Positions 40,701-47,784 of a DNA stretch of 64,000 bases are shown here, one piece after another. Each line of letters opens with the position of its first letter. The stretch's first letter is position 1. Origin of the DNA: CAYJAY01 sp964370715 (GTDB lineage: Bacteria; Bacillota; Clostridia; Oscillospirales; Ruminococcaceae). Location: NCBI GenBank assembly GCA_964370715.1, contig CAYJKJ010000009.1, positions 1 to 64,000 on the forward strand, written 5' to 3'. The position numbers and the translations under genes are program-made. The notes beneath the pieces were generated by a model, which had not been told where the DNA came from, searched no databases, and saw only the letters and a list, made by a program, of their open reading frames with translations.

Positions 40701-42989
40701 TTATGAATTATCCTTTGATCTAATATCAACCCTTTTAATCTTTCCGCTAACCGTTTTGGGAAGACTGTCGACAAATTCAATCAATCTCGGATATTTATAA
40801 GGTGCTGTGTGTTCCTTAACATAGGTTTGAATTTCTTTTTTAAGCATCTCAGACGGCTCGTAACCGTTTGCCAAAACTATAGTAGCCTTAACGAGTTGCC
40901 CCCTCGAACCCTCAAGATCCGGAACACCGGTTACCGCACATTCAAGAACCTGCGGCATCTCCATAAGAACGCTTTCAACCTCAAACGGCCCTATGCGATA
41001 TCCGCTCGATTTAATAAGATCGTCGCCTCTTCCGACAAACCAATAGAAACCATCTTCATCTTTCCAAGCCATATCTCCGGTATGATACATTCCGTCATGC
41101 CAAGCTTCGTTTGTCTTTTTCTCGTTTAGATAATAGCCTGTGAAAAGTCCTGTCGGGATATTTTCAGCCGTTTTAATAACAACTTCTCCCGTTTCACCCG
41201 TTGCAACCTCGTTTCCGTCGCCGTCAACCAAACAAACATCATAGCAAGGGTTGGGTTTACCCATCGAACCGGGTTTTGGTTTTGCTCCATAAAAATTACC
41301 TGTTAAAAGTGTTGTTTCGGTTTGTCCGAAACCTTCCATGAGTTTTAGCCCCGTCATACCAAGGAATTGGGAATAGACCTCGGGATTAAGCGCTTCCCCC
41401 GCTATCGTCGTGTGTTTAACCGAACTAAAATCATATAGCGAAAGATTTTCTTTGATGAAAAACCTGAAAACTGTTGGTGGTGCGCAAAACGTTGTAATAT
41501 TATATTTCTTAAACATTGGTAACAACATAACAGGGTCAAAACGCTTAAAGTCGCATACAAATATTCCGGCTTCAAGCAACCATTGGCCATATAGCTTGCC
41601 CCAAGCGGCTTTCGCCCAGCTTGTATCGGAAACGGTGAAATGCAGGCCATCTTCCTCAACCATATGCCACCATTTAGCGGTTATGATATGACCCAAAGGA
41701 TAGGTGAAGTTGTGCGCCGCTATCTTTGGATAACCTGTCGTTCCCGAGGTGAAATACATAAGCATATAGTCATCTTTGCTTGTTTCAATTCTTTCAAGCG
41801 AATCGCTTTGGTTTTCGATCTGTTCATCAAAATCAACCCAACCATCGGGGGTTTTATCGGCGTTCACGATTATCTTAATGTTAAGATCTTTATAATTTTC
41901 TTGAGATTTGTCGATTTCTTTATAAGCTTCGGAATACCCTGTGCAAACAACGGCGGAGATTTTAGCCGTTTCAAATCGATATTCAAACTCTTTTTGTGTC
42001 AATAGGTCTGTCGCCGGGATTGCAACTGCGCCTATCTTGTGAAGCCCCAATATCGCAAACCAAAACTGATAGTGTCGGCGAAGAACCAACATAACTTTGT
42101 CGCCTTTTTTAATTCCTTGTTCAAGGAAAAAGTTTGCGGCTTTGTTTGAATATCTTTCGATATCCGAGAACGAGAAGGTTTTTTCATCCCCCTCTGCCGA
42201 AACCCACATCATAGCTCGCTTGTCGGGGGATTTTTCCGCAATCGCTCTTATGCAATCATAGCCAAAGTTGAAGTTGTCGGGGATGTTAAACGAAGCGCCT
42301 TTAAAACGACCTTTTTCGTTTACCGTTTCGTTTATATATTTCGTGTATACCCTCTCGTCGTTTTCACGCATCGGCGAAAGTTCGGTCTCTTCAAATTCCG
42401 GTTCAATGCTTCCCGTTTCTTTTGTTCCTCCCTTGATTAGAATAGCAAGGAACTTGCAGTCTTGTCCGCCAATCGCAACCATTCCGTGTTTTTTGTTTGC
42501 ATCATAAAACACGCTATCTCCGGGTCCTAGTTCCGTTATGGTGTCCTCTAGTTTAAAGCGCAACTTTCCTTCCAAAATATAATCGAGTTCCTGCCCGCCG
42601 TGGTGCGACAGGAGAATTTCGGAGTTTTCAAGCGTTTTGGAATACTTTGCGGTAACGACGAGCGGTTCTGCCAACCTATCTTTAAAGAGATATGCCAGAT
42701 GGTTATAATCCATCCCCTCTCTTCGTTTAATCGGCATCCCCTCATCGTGTGGAGTTATAGTAAGCGCTGAAAGATGCGGTTCATCTCCCGAGATAATCGA
42801 AAAAACATCGACTCCAAGATGTGCGGCGCATTTAAATAAAAAGTTTATCGACAGCTCTTTCGCTCCTGTTTCAAAAGCGATATAATCCTGTTCCGTTGTG
42901 TCGGTAGCTTCCGCCATCGCCTCGGTCGTGATCTTGAATTCCTCTCGAAGTCCCTTTAACCTCTCGAGGGTGCTTAGTGACATTTCCAT
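40701..42989 (-). CDS. Acyl-CoA synthetase with N-terminal HTH and cupin domains
   Basis: A 762-residue fusion of three parts. Residues 5-66 are an XRE-type helix-turn-helix (LKGLREEFKITTEAMAEATD...). Residues 100-190 are a cupin (SHHGGQELDYILEGKL; His129, His130, Glu134, His168), the usual sensor half of HTH-cupin regulators. Residues 225-758 are an adenylate-forming ligase: TSGTTGYPK (414-422), GFGQTET (553-559), TGDM (637-640), GRGDDLIKSSGYRIGPFEVE and Lys750 in PKTVSGKIKR. The ligase part is nearest medium-chain or aromatic acyl-CoA synthetases. It may activate a carboxylic acid and sense it. The ATG at 42989 has GAAGGG 8 bases upstream. It follows a small gene and terminator on the same strand. 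Confidence 0.88.
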   Translation of the reverse strand: MEMSLSTLERLKGLREEFKITTEAMAEATDTTEQDYIAFETGAKELSINFLFKCAAHLGVDVFSIISGDEPHLSALTITPHDEGMPIKRREGMDYNHLAYLFKDRLAEPLVVTAKYSKTLENSEILLSHHGGQELDYILEGKLRFKLEDTITELGPGDSVFYDANKKHGMVAIGGQDCKFLAILIKGGTKETGSIEPEFEETELSPMRENDERVYTKYINETVNEKGRFKGASFNIPDNFNFGYDCIRAIAEKSPDKRAMMWVSAEGDEKTFSFSDIERYSNKAANFFLEQGIKKGDKVMLVLRRHYQFWFAILGLHKIGAVAIPATDLLTQKEFEYRFETAKISAVVCTGYSEAYKEIDKSQENYKDLNIKIIVNADKTPDGWVDFDEQIENQSDSLERIETSKDDYMLMYFTSGTTGYPKIAAHNFTYPLGHIITAKWWHMVEEDGLHFTVSDTSWAKAAWGKLYGQWLLEAGIFVCDFKRFDPVMLLPMFKKYNITTFCAPPTVFRFFIKENLSLYDFSSVKHTTIAGEALNPEVYSQFLGMTGLKLMEGFGQTETTLLTGNFYGAKPKPGSMGKPNPCYDVCLVDGDGNEVATGETGEVVIKTAENIPTGLFTGYYLNEKKTNEAWHDGMYHTGDMAWKDEDGFYWFVGRGDDLIKSSGYRIGPFEVESVLMEMPQVLECAVTGVPDLEGSRGQLVKATIVLANGYEPSEMLKKEIQTYVKEHTAPYKYPRLIEFVDSLPKTVSGKIKRVDIRSKDNS

Positions 42990-43032
42990 AACATTTTCCC
43001 TTCCCGTTTTCATATATATTTTTTATTGATTG

Positions 43033-43068
43033 AAAAAATAAAGACCCTGTGGCGTTTGCCACAAGGTC
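43033..43068 (-). terminator. Intrinsic terminator of the 31-codon gene
   Basis: 11-base arms GACCCTGTGGC (43043-43053) and GCCACAAGGTC (43058-43068), one mismatch, a GTTT loop, then TTTATTTTTTC on the minus strand. The hairpin lies 54 bases before the HTH-cupin-ligase start, so it could also act as an attenuator. Confidence 0.85.
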
Positions 43069-43090
43069 GAACACTTTTGATAAAAGCTAT

Positions 43091-43186
43091 CTAATCCTTT
43101 TTTTCGGCAACACGCAAACAAACATTATCAATAATGACGATAATGCTAATGACGACTATAATAATTGCCGATAGATTAAAAAGCAT
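43091..43186 (-). CDS. 31-residue hydrophobic small protein
   Basis: A complete small gene in the gap between ychF and the ligase gene: ATG at 43186, TAG at 43091-43093, product of 31 residues starting MLFNLSAIIIVVISIIVIID and ending in a charged RVAEKKD. Residues 6-20 form one membrane helix. AGGAG lies 6 bases upstream, a perfect promoter 47-75 bases upstream, and an intrinsic terminator 23 bases downstream. Size and pattern (short hydrophobic helix with lysine tail) recall type I toxins and other membrane microproteins; no antisense RNA has been shown. It could instead be a leader peptide for the ligase gene. Family not recognised. Confidence 0.7.
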   Translation of the reverse strand: MLFNLSAIIIVVISIIVIIDNVCLRVAEKKD

Positions 43187-43232
43187 AAAATTCTCCTGTT
43201 TTGATTATTTCTCTTTGAAATCAATTTTTTCT

Positions 43233-43261
43233 AGTATATTGTAACTTAACGGTTTTGTCAA
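43233..43261 (-). promoter_or_regulatory. Sigma-A promoter of the 31-codon gene
   Basis: Minus-strand TTGACA (43256-43261), 17 bases, TATACT (43233-43238). Near-perfect consensus, placing the RNA start about 40 bases before the ATG. Confidence 0.85.
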
Positions 43262-43276
43262 TAGCTTTTTTCACTT

Positions 43277-44374
43277 TTATACATTAAATCTAAAAAGCGT
43301 TACATCTCCGTCTTTCATTATGTACTCTTTGCCCTCGCTTCGAACAAGACCTTTCTCTTTTGCGGCAACCATCGTTTTGCATTCAAACAGATCGTTAAAC
43401 GCAACAATCTCTGCCCTTATAAATCCTCTTTCAAAGTCGGTGTGGATCTTTCCGGCGGCTCCCGGAGCTTTTGTGCCTTCGGTTATCGTCCAAGCCCTAA
43501 CCTCTTGTTCCCCTGCAGTTAAAAACGATATTAACCCCAACAGCGAATATCCCTCTTTAATCAGCCTCGAAAGTCCGCTTTCCTCTATTCCGAGTTCTTT
43601 TAAAAACTCCGCTTTTTCATCCGGTTCAAGCGTCGAGATCTCTTCCTCAGCTCTAGCACAGATGGGGATAACCCCGGCTCCAACCGTTTTTGCGTGTTCC
43701 AAAACTTTTTGATAATTTTTGTTTTTTTGCGCTCCCTCGAAAAGTTCGTCATCCGAAAGGTTAGCGGCAAATATAACCGGTTTGTTTGAAAGAAGCGGCA
43801 TCTCGTCGAGAATTTCCTGTTCGATATCGTCTTTTGTTTCAAAGTTTCGAGCGCTGTTTCCTTCTGAAAGAAACGCTATAACCTTTTCAAGATAATCAAC
43901 TTCGGTTTGCGCTTTTTTGTCGGCTTTAAGGATTTTCCTTGTCTTTTCAAGGCGACGTTCAACTATCTCGATATCGCTTAGTATAAGTTCATAATCAATA
44001 ACCTCGATATCACGAAGCGGATCTACCGACCCATCAACATGAACAATATCGGTGCTTTCAAAACATCGAACAACATGAACAACCGCATCGACCTCTCGAA
44101 TATGTGAAAGAAACTTGTTTCCAAGCCCCTCTCCGCCGGCAGCGCCCTTAACAAGGCCCGCAATATCGACAAATTCAATAACCGCCGGGGTGTATTTCTT
44201 CGCTTTATACAGTTCGTTTAACCAATCAAGACGACTATCCGGAACAGCAACCATCCCAACGTTTGGATCGATTGTACAAAACGGATAGTTTGCGCTCGCC
44301 GCCCCTGCCCCCGTTATTGCGTTAAAAAGAGTGCTTTTGCCGACATTCGGCAGACCTACTATTCCTAGTTTCAT
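43277..44374 (-). CDS. ychF: Ribosome-associated GTPase/ATPase YchF
   Basis: Obg-family P-loop protein, OLA1/YchF branch, that prefers ATP and binds ribosomes. GLPNVGKST at residues 7-15 is Walker A, NYPFCTIDPNVG follows (switch I), DIAGLVKGA near 69, and the C-terminal TGS domain ends GKEYIMKDGDVTLFRFNV. 365 residues, the usual length. It lies 22 bases after the exchanger gene on the same strand. Confidence 0.95.
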   Translation of the reverse strand: MKLGIVGLPNVGKSTLFNAITGAGAASANYPFCTIDPNVGMVAVPDSRLDWLNELYKAKKYTPAVIEFVDIAGLVKGAAGGEGLGNKFLSHIREVDAVVHVVRCFESTDIVHVDGSVDPLRDIEVIDYELILSDIEIVERRLEKTRKILKADKKAQTEVDYLEKVIAFLSEGNSARNFETKDDIEQEILDEMPLLSNKPVIFAANLSDDELFEGAQKNKNYQKVLEHAKTVGAGVIPICARAEEEISTLEPDEKAEFLKELGIEESGLSRLIKEGYSLLGLISFLTAGEQEVRAWTITEGTKAPGAAGKIHTDFERGFIRAEIVAFNDLFECKTMVAAKEKGLVRSEGKEYIMKDGDVTLFRFNV

Positions 44375-44396
44375 ATTATAGATATGTTCCTTTCCG

Positions 44397-45359
44397 CTAT
44401 ATCTGGCTTAGTGTATATCCGAGATAGCCAAGATACGCTGTCATCGAAAGAGCGCCCTGCCATCTTTGAAGTTTTCCTGTGATAAACGTTGCGCTTATAG
44501 TAATTAATATCATAGCAAGACAGATAGGAACATCGATAGATGCCATAGTTTGGGAAATCGGCAACGCTTTTCCCGAGATAAGCGCACAGATAGGAACGAT
44601 AAGAGCAAGGTCGATAACGTTTGCTCCGATAATGTTACCAATCGAAAGCGCACTTTCTTTTTTAAGAATTGCAGTAATTGCGGTTACGAGTTCGGGGAGC
44701 GACGTTCCGATAGCAACAAATGTTACGGCGATAACTCTTTCGGGAACTCCGAAAAACGAAGCAATTGCGCTTCCGTTATCAACCAAAAGTTGCGCACCGA
44801 TAGCAACACCGACAGCGCCCAAAATCAAGTTTAAAACATTAAATGTAACCTCTTTTTTCGAAGGTTTCGGAAGTTTTCCGGCAGCTTCTTGCGCATCGTT
44901 TGCATCCTTTGCGCTTTTGATGTTGTCAAACATAAACAACCCGAACACACCCAGCAACAAAAGGTTTGGAAGCAAGCCATATTCCCCTTGACCGGCAAAC
45001 ACAACCAAAATAGCCGCAGCCAAAACCATTAGTATTGCCTTGAACGAAAACACTTTTTTGTTGATAACCGCCGGCATAATTAGAATCGAAAGCCCCAGTA
45101 TGAAAGCGATGTTAACCGTTACCGAGCCAATGGCGTTACCAATAGCCATGTCAACTTTTCCGTTAGCCGCCGAAATCATAGAAACGGTTATCTCGGGAAG
45201 AGTTGTCCCAACGCTTACTATCGTTGCGCCGATTATAAATTTTGGAACCCCCAACACAGTCGCCACCCAAGAAGAGCTGTCGACAAACCTGTCGGCACAT
45301 TTAATGATTAAAATAGCACCAACGACAAACAAAAGAATATTAAAGATAATACTGTCCAT
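44397..45359 (-). CDS. Calcium/sodium antiporter (CaCA family)
   Basis: A 320-residue cation exchanger with about ten helices and the two alpha repeats of the YrbG/CaCA family: GTTLPE in repeat 1 (about 51-56) and GTSLPE in repeat 2 (about 222-227), each with ion-binding Glu and nearby GN(A/I)IG motifs. It exports Ca2+ or possibly Mn2+ against Na+ or H+. The leader holds a yybP-ykoY manganese riboswitch with a terminator platform, so transcription should rise when Mn2+ is plentiful; that makes Mn2+ export a fair possibility. A consensus promoter precedes the riboswitch. Confidence 0.91.
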   Translation of the reverse strand: MDSIIFNILLFVVGAILIIKCADRFVDSSSWVATVLGVPKFIIGATIVSVGTTLPEITVSMISAANGKVDMAIGNAIGSVTVNIAFILGLSILIMPAVINKKVFSFKAILMVLAAAILVVFAGQGEYGLLPNLLLLGVFGLFMFDNIKSAKDANDAQEAAGKLPKPSKKEVTFNVLNLILGAVGVAIGAQLLVDNGSAIASFFGVPERVIAVTFVAIGTSLPELVTAITAILKKESALSIGNIIGANVIDLALIVPICALISGKALPISQTMASIDVPICLAMILITISATFITGKLQRWQGALSMTAYLGYLGYTLSQI

Positions 45360-45395
45360 TTTTTATAAAACCTCCATAAGCTTTATTATTTCAAA

Positions 45396-45432
45396 TAAAA
45401 AGACTTTTAACACAAATACTGCGTTAAAAGTC
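45396..45432 (-). terminator. Riboswitch-controlled terminator before the exchanger gene
   Basis: 12-base arms GACTTTTAACAC (45402-45413) and GCGTTAAAAGTC (45421-45432), one mismatch, then TTTTT on the minus strand. One arm is also the closing strand of the aptamer's first stem, so the two structures exclude each other. Confidence 0.85.
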
Positions 45433-45512
45433 TCGTTCTTTCAAAGAAAGCTGCATGACCACTGCAAAAGCAGGAAATGTTGACCATACAGTTACACTAC
45501 TCCCTAATAACT
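45423..45512 (-). ncRNA. yybP-ykoY manganese riboswitch
   Basis: On the minus strand the leader shows the conserved L1 motif AGGGAGTAG (45497-45505), then GGTCAACAT, a CTGC-TTTT-GCAG hairpin, TGGTCATGCAGC and finally the L3 motif ACGAGAC, as in known yybP-ykoY aptamers. GTTATTAG (45504-45511) pairs with CTTTTAAC (45423-45430) as stem P1. Metal-stabilised P1 would take the strand needed by the terminator, so Mn2+ should switch the downstream exchanger on. RNA begins at about 45512. Confidence 0.87.
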
Positions 45513-45518
45513 GTTTTT

Positions 45519-45547
45519 ATTCTATCGCTAAACCGGCTGTTTGTCAA
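45519..45547 (-). promoter_or_regulatory. Sigma-A promoter before the riboswitch
   Basis: Minus-strand TTGACA (45542-45547), 17 bases, TAGAAT (45519-45524). Confidence 0.8.
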
Positions 45548-45655
45548 CTTGAATTAGGATATTTTGTTATAAAACTTTGGTTATATGCTAATTTTTGATT
45601 AATATAGAATAAACTGTCATGTGTTTTGTGCTATTGCATTTCATTTAAAAAGTTT

Positions 45656-45687
45656 TTGTTTAAAAATATCCAAAACTACTGTATAAT
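45656..45687 (+). promoter_or_regulatory. Possible promoter of the GtrA gene
   Basis: A clear TATAAT at 45682-45687 lies 44 bases before the ATG; the best -35 (TTGTTT at 45656-45661) has a poor 20-base spacing. Confidence 0.35.
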
Positions 45688-45731
45688 AGTAGAGTAAAAA
45701 AAATAAACAATAAATAGGATAAAAAGAAAAA

Positions 45732-46247
45732 ATGATAAAATTGATTATTAAAATATACGAAGCGGTGGTTTTGTTTTTCGGGAATTTGTTGGGTTGGAAA
45801 GAGGAAACGGCGTTTCAGTTCGCACGGTATGTAATGATAGGCACCTCCTGTGCCGCCGTCGATATCGGGGTGTTTTCAGCAATCGTTGTGGTTTCCCCCG
45901 AAATCTCGGCACAGCTGGCTACGACGCTCAGTTGGATATGCGCAACTGTTGTTCATTTTCTTTTAAATAAATATGCAAACTTCAAAAGCCATTCTCGCCC
46001 CATAACAAGCCAACTTGCAACCTACAGCGTTTCAGCAACTATGAGTTATCTATTTATGATGGTGTTTATAACATTGTTTGTCGATGTTCTTCATTTCAAC
46101 GAAATTATAGCAAAAATTATAACCTCTGCAATGAACCTTCTTTGGAGTTTCCCCGTTCAAAAGTTCTTAACGTTTGGCGAAGGCATTATCGGAACGATTA
46201 AAGCGAAAAGAGCAAACAAACAAAGCCAACACAAAAACAACGATTAA
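45732..46247 (+). CDS. GtrA family membrane protein
   Basis: A 171-residue membrane protein with four helices: RYVMIGTSCAAVDIGVFSAIV opens the GtrA fold (residues 36-56), and FLLNKYANF is the conserved segment between helices 2 and 3. GtrA proteins help move undecaprenyl-linked sugars across the membrane for wall or surface polysaccharide decoration. No glycosyltransferase is adjacent, so the substrate is open. A lysine-rich tail ends the protein. Single gene, weak ribosome site (AGGA), terminator after it. Confidence 0.85.
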   Translation: MIKLIIKIYEAVVLFFGNLLGWKEETAFQFARYVMIGTSCAAVDIGVFSAIVVVSPEISAQLATTLSWICATVVHFLLNKYANFKSHSRPITSQLATYSVSATMSYLFMMVFITLFVDVLHFNEIIAKIITSAMNLLWSFPVQKFLTFGEGIIGTIKAKRANKQSQHKNND

Positions 46248-46266
46248 GCTAGATATATTATAAGTT

Positions 46267-46301
46267 AAAAAGGCCGTGATGTTTCATCTAGGCCTTTTTT
46301 C
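46267..46301 (+). terminator. Intrinsic terminator after the GtrA gene
   Basis: Arms AAAAAGGCC (46267-46275) and GGCCTTTTTT (46291-46300), 19 bases after the stop. Confidence 0.8.
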
Positions 46302-46360
46302 TATATCTATTTTATCTTCAAATATTATCTATAACAACAAACTATATCATGGTATAAAAC

Positions 46361-46393
46361 AAGAGCTACAGCGAAATCGCCGTAGCTCTTTTG
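46361..46393 (-). terminator. Intrinsic terminator after the DUF3048 gene
   Basis: AAGAGCTACAGCGA (46361-46374) pairs with TCGCCGTAGCTCTT (46377-46390) with one mismatch and a two-base loop, flanked by A and T runs. Confidence 0.75.
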
Positions 46394-46414
46394 ATTGTCT
46401 TGTTATACTCTTGA

Positions 46415-47518
46415 TTATGAAATTTTGAGTGTGTCTTCAAGAGTTGTGCGGATAACGCCAAGGAAGCTTTTTCCTGTGTTAACTTGGATTTCTTCACCTG
46501 TTGCTGCATCTGTGAATACAAAGCTTGCAGAAGCATCGGTTTTCGACCAGTTAATTTCTTGGTATGCGCCTTGTGTTAGATAGTATCCTGTTCCGCCTTG
46601 AACATAGTCAACATCGATAAGAAGCGGAGCATCTTCACGTTCTGTGATGTCTGCCAAAAGAACAAACACGTTTTCAAACGCTAGTTGTGTGTTGTCGTTG
46701 CCTGCATCGATTTGAGCATCGCCATGTTGGAATTTAAGGTATTTTCCTGTTTCTGCATCATAACGGAAATCTCCGTCATATCCGCTTGAGAAATCGAATG
46801 TGATTTGATCTGCTGTTCCCGAAGTTGGAACAACTTTTTCTGCATCAACTTCGATGAAGTTAAACAATGTTACATCAGAAGCTGCTGTTTCAAGGTCTAG
46901 ACCTGCAAGTTCCATACCTGTTTGGATTTCAAGACCCGATGTGAACCAGCTGTGTTCTGAATCTCTTTGAGCTGCGATTTCGTTGTTAACCGAAACAGCT
47001 TCACCGGTAACGTCACCATCAAGTGTGAGGTAGTTATATTGGCTCATAAATCTTTCAGCATAAACCGATTTACCGATGTGTACGATTAATGCATCGATTG
47101 GAAGAAGAATCTGCATGAATTGGTCACGAAGCGAACGAACAGAACCTACCATTTCAAGGTCACGTGTGTCGCCGAAGACGCACATCAAACGAGTGATACC
47201 ACCCTCTGTTTCCATCTCGATAACGAAATCAGCAAGCGAGATTCCGTATTGTGGAATAGCGTATGTGATGTTGTTAACTGCGATAGCTACAGGGCGAGAT
47301 TTTTCACGGTCACGAGCGATGTTATATTCACCGGTCAAACGGTTGAATGCATCTTTTGTTTCGTCAACAGCAACTGTACCAGCAATACCGATACTTTCTT
47401 TGTCGAACGGATTGATTTCGTCTATTATGATTTCCGGGTTAATGTCAGTGCCGCTTCCGCACGCGATAAGCGAAAAAGACAGTGTCAAGCACAAAATAAG
47501 TGCAACGATTTTTTTCAT
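46415..47518 (-). CDS. DUF3048 domain lipoprotein (YerB-like)
   Basis: A 367-residue lipoprotein: signal MKKIVALILCLTLSFSLIAC with the lipobox cysteine at residue 20, then the DUF3048 domain (from NRLTGEYNIARDREKSRPVA) with RPVAIAVNN and MVGSVRSLRDQF motifs, and a second C-terminal half with VDVDYVQGGTGYYLTQG. The family is widespread in Firmicutes; YerB is an example, and no biochemical role is established. It would be held on the outer face of the membrane. Divergent from the M23 peptidase gene, with its own consensus promoter. AAAGGAG precedes the ATG. Confidence 0.88.
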   Translation of the reverse strand: MKKIVALILCLTLSFSLIACGSGTDINPEIIIDEINPFDKESIGIAGTVAVDETKDAFNRLTGEYNIARDREKSRPVAIAVNNITYAIPQYGISLADFVIEMETEGGITRLMCVFGDTRDLEMVGSVRSLRDQFMQILLPIDALIVHIGKSVYAERFMSQYNYLTLDGDVTGEAVSVNNEIAAQRDSEHSWFTSGLEIQTGMELAGLDLETAASDVTLFNFIEVDAEKVVPTSGTADQITFDFSSGYDGDFRYDAETGKYLKFQHGDAQIDAGNDNTQLAFENVFVLLADITEREDAPLLIDVDYVQGGTGYYLTQGAYQEINWSKTDASASFVFTDAATGEEIQVNTGKSFLGVIRTTLEDTLKIS

Positions 47519-47575
47519 TTTTAATTAAACTCCTTTAAGAACATTTTTGTTAAATCAATTGTTTTCACCCAAGTT

Positions 47576-47604
47576 ATTATACACAAAATGACGCCAAAAG
47601 TAAA
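47576..47604 (-). promoter_or_regulatory. Sigma-A promoter of the DUF3048 gene
   Basis: Minus-strand TTTACT (47599-47604), 17 bases, TATAAT (47576-47581). Confidence 0.65.
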
Positions 47605-47706
47605 CGCTTTTCGGATATTTGGCGAAATGTATTAAAAGCAAAACCAAACGAATAAAGTTTTCCGTCAAAATAACACAATATTATTTTAATGTTATTGTTA
47701 TAATAC

Positions 47707-47734
47707 TTGTCAAAAACACAAATTGTATTATAAT
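47707..47734 (+). promoter_or_regulatory. Promoter of the M23 peptidase gene
   Basis: TTGTCA (47707-47712), 16 bases, TATAAT (47729-47734), about 50 bases before the start. Confidence 0.6.
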
Positions 47735-47784
47735 TATAATAACCGGATTATTAAAAATTATGTCAAAAGAAAGGGTGTATAATT

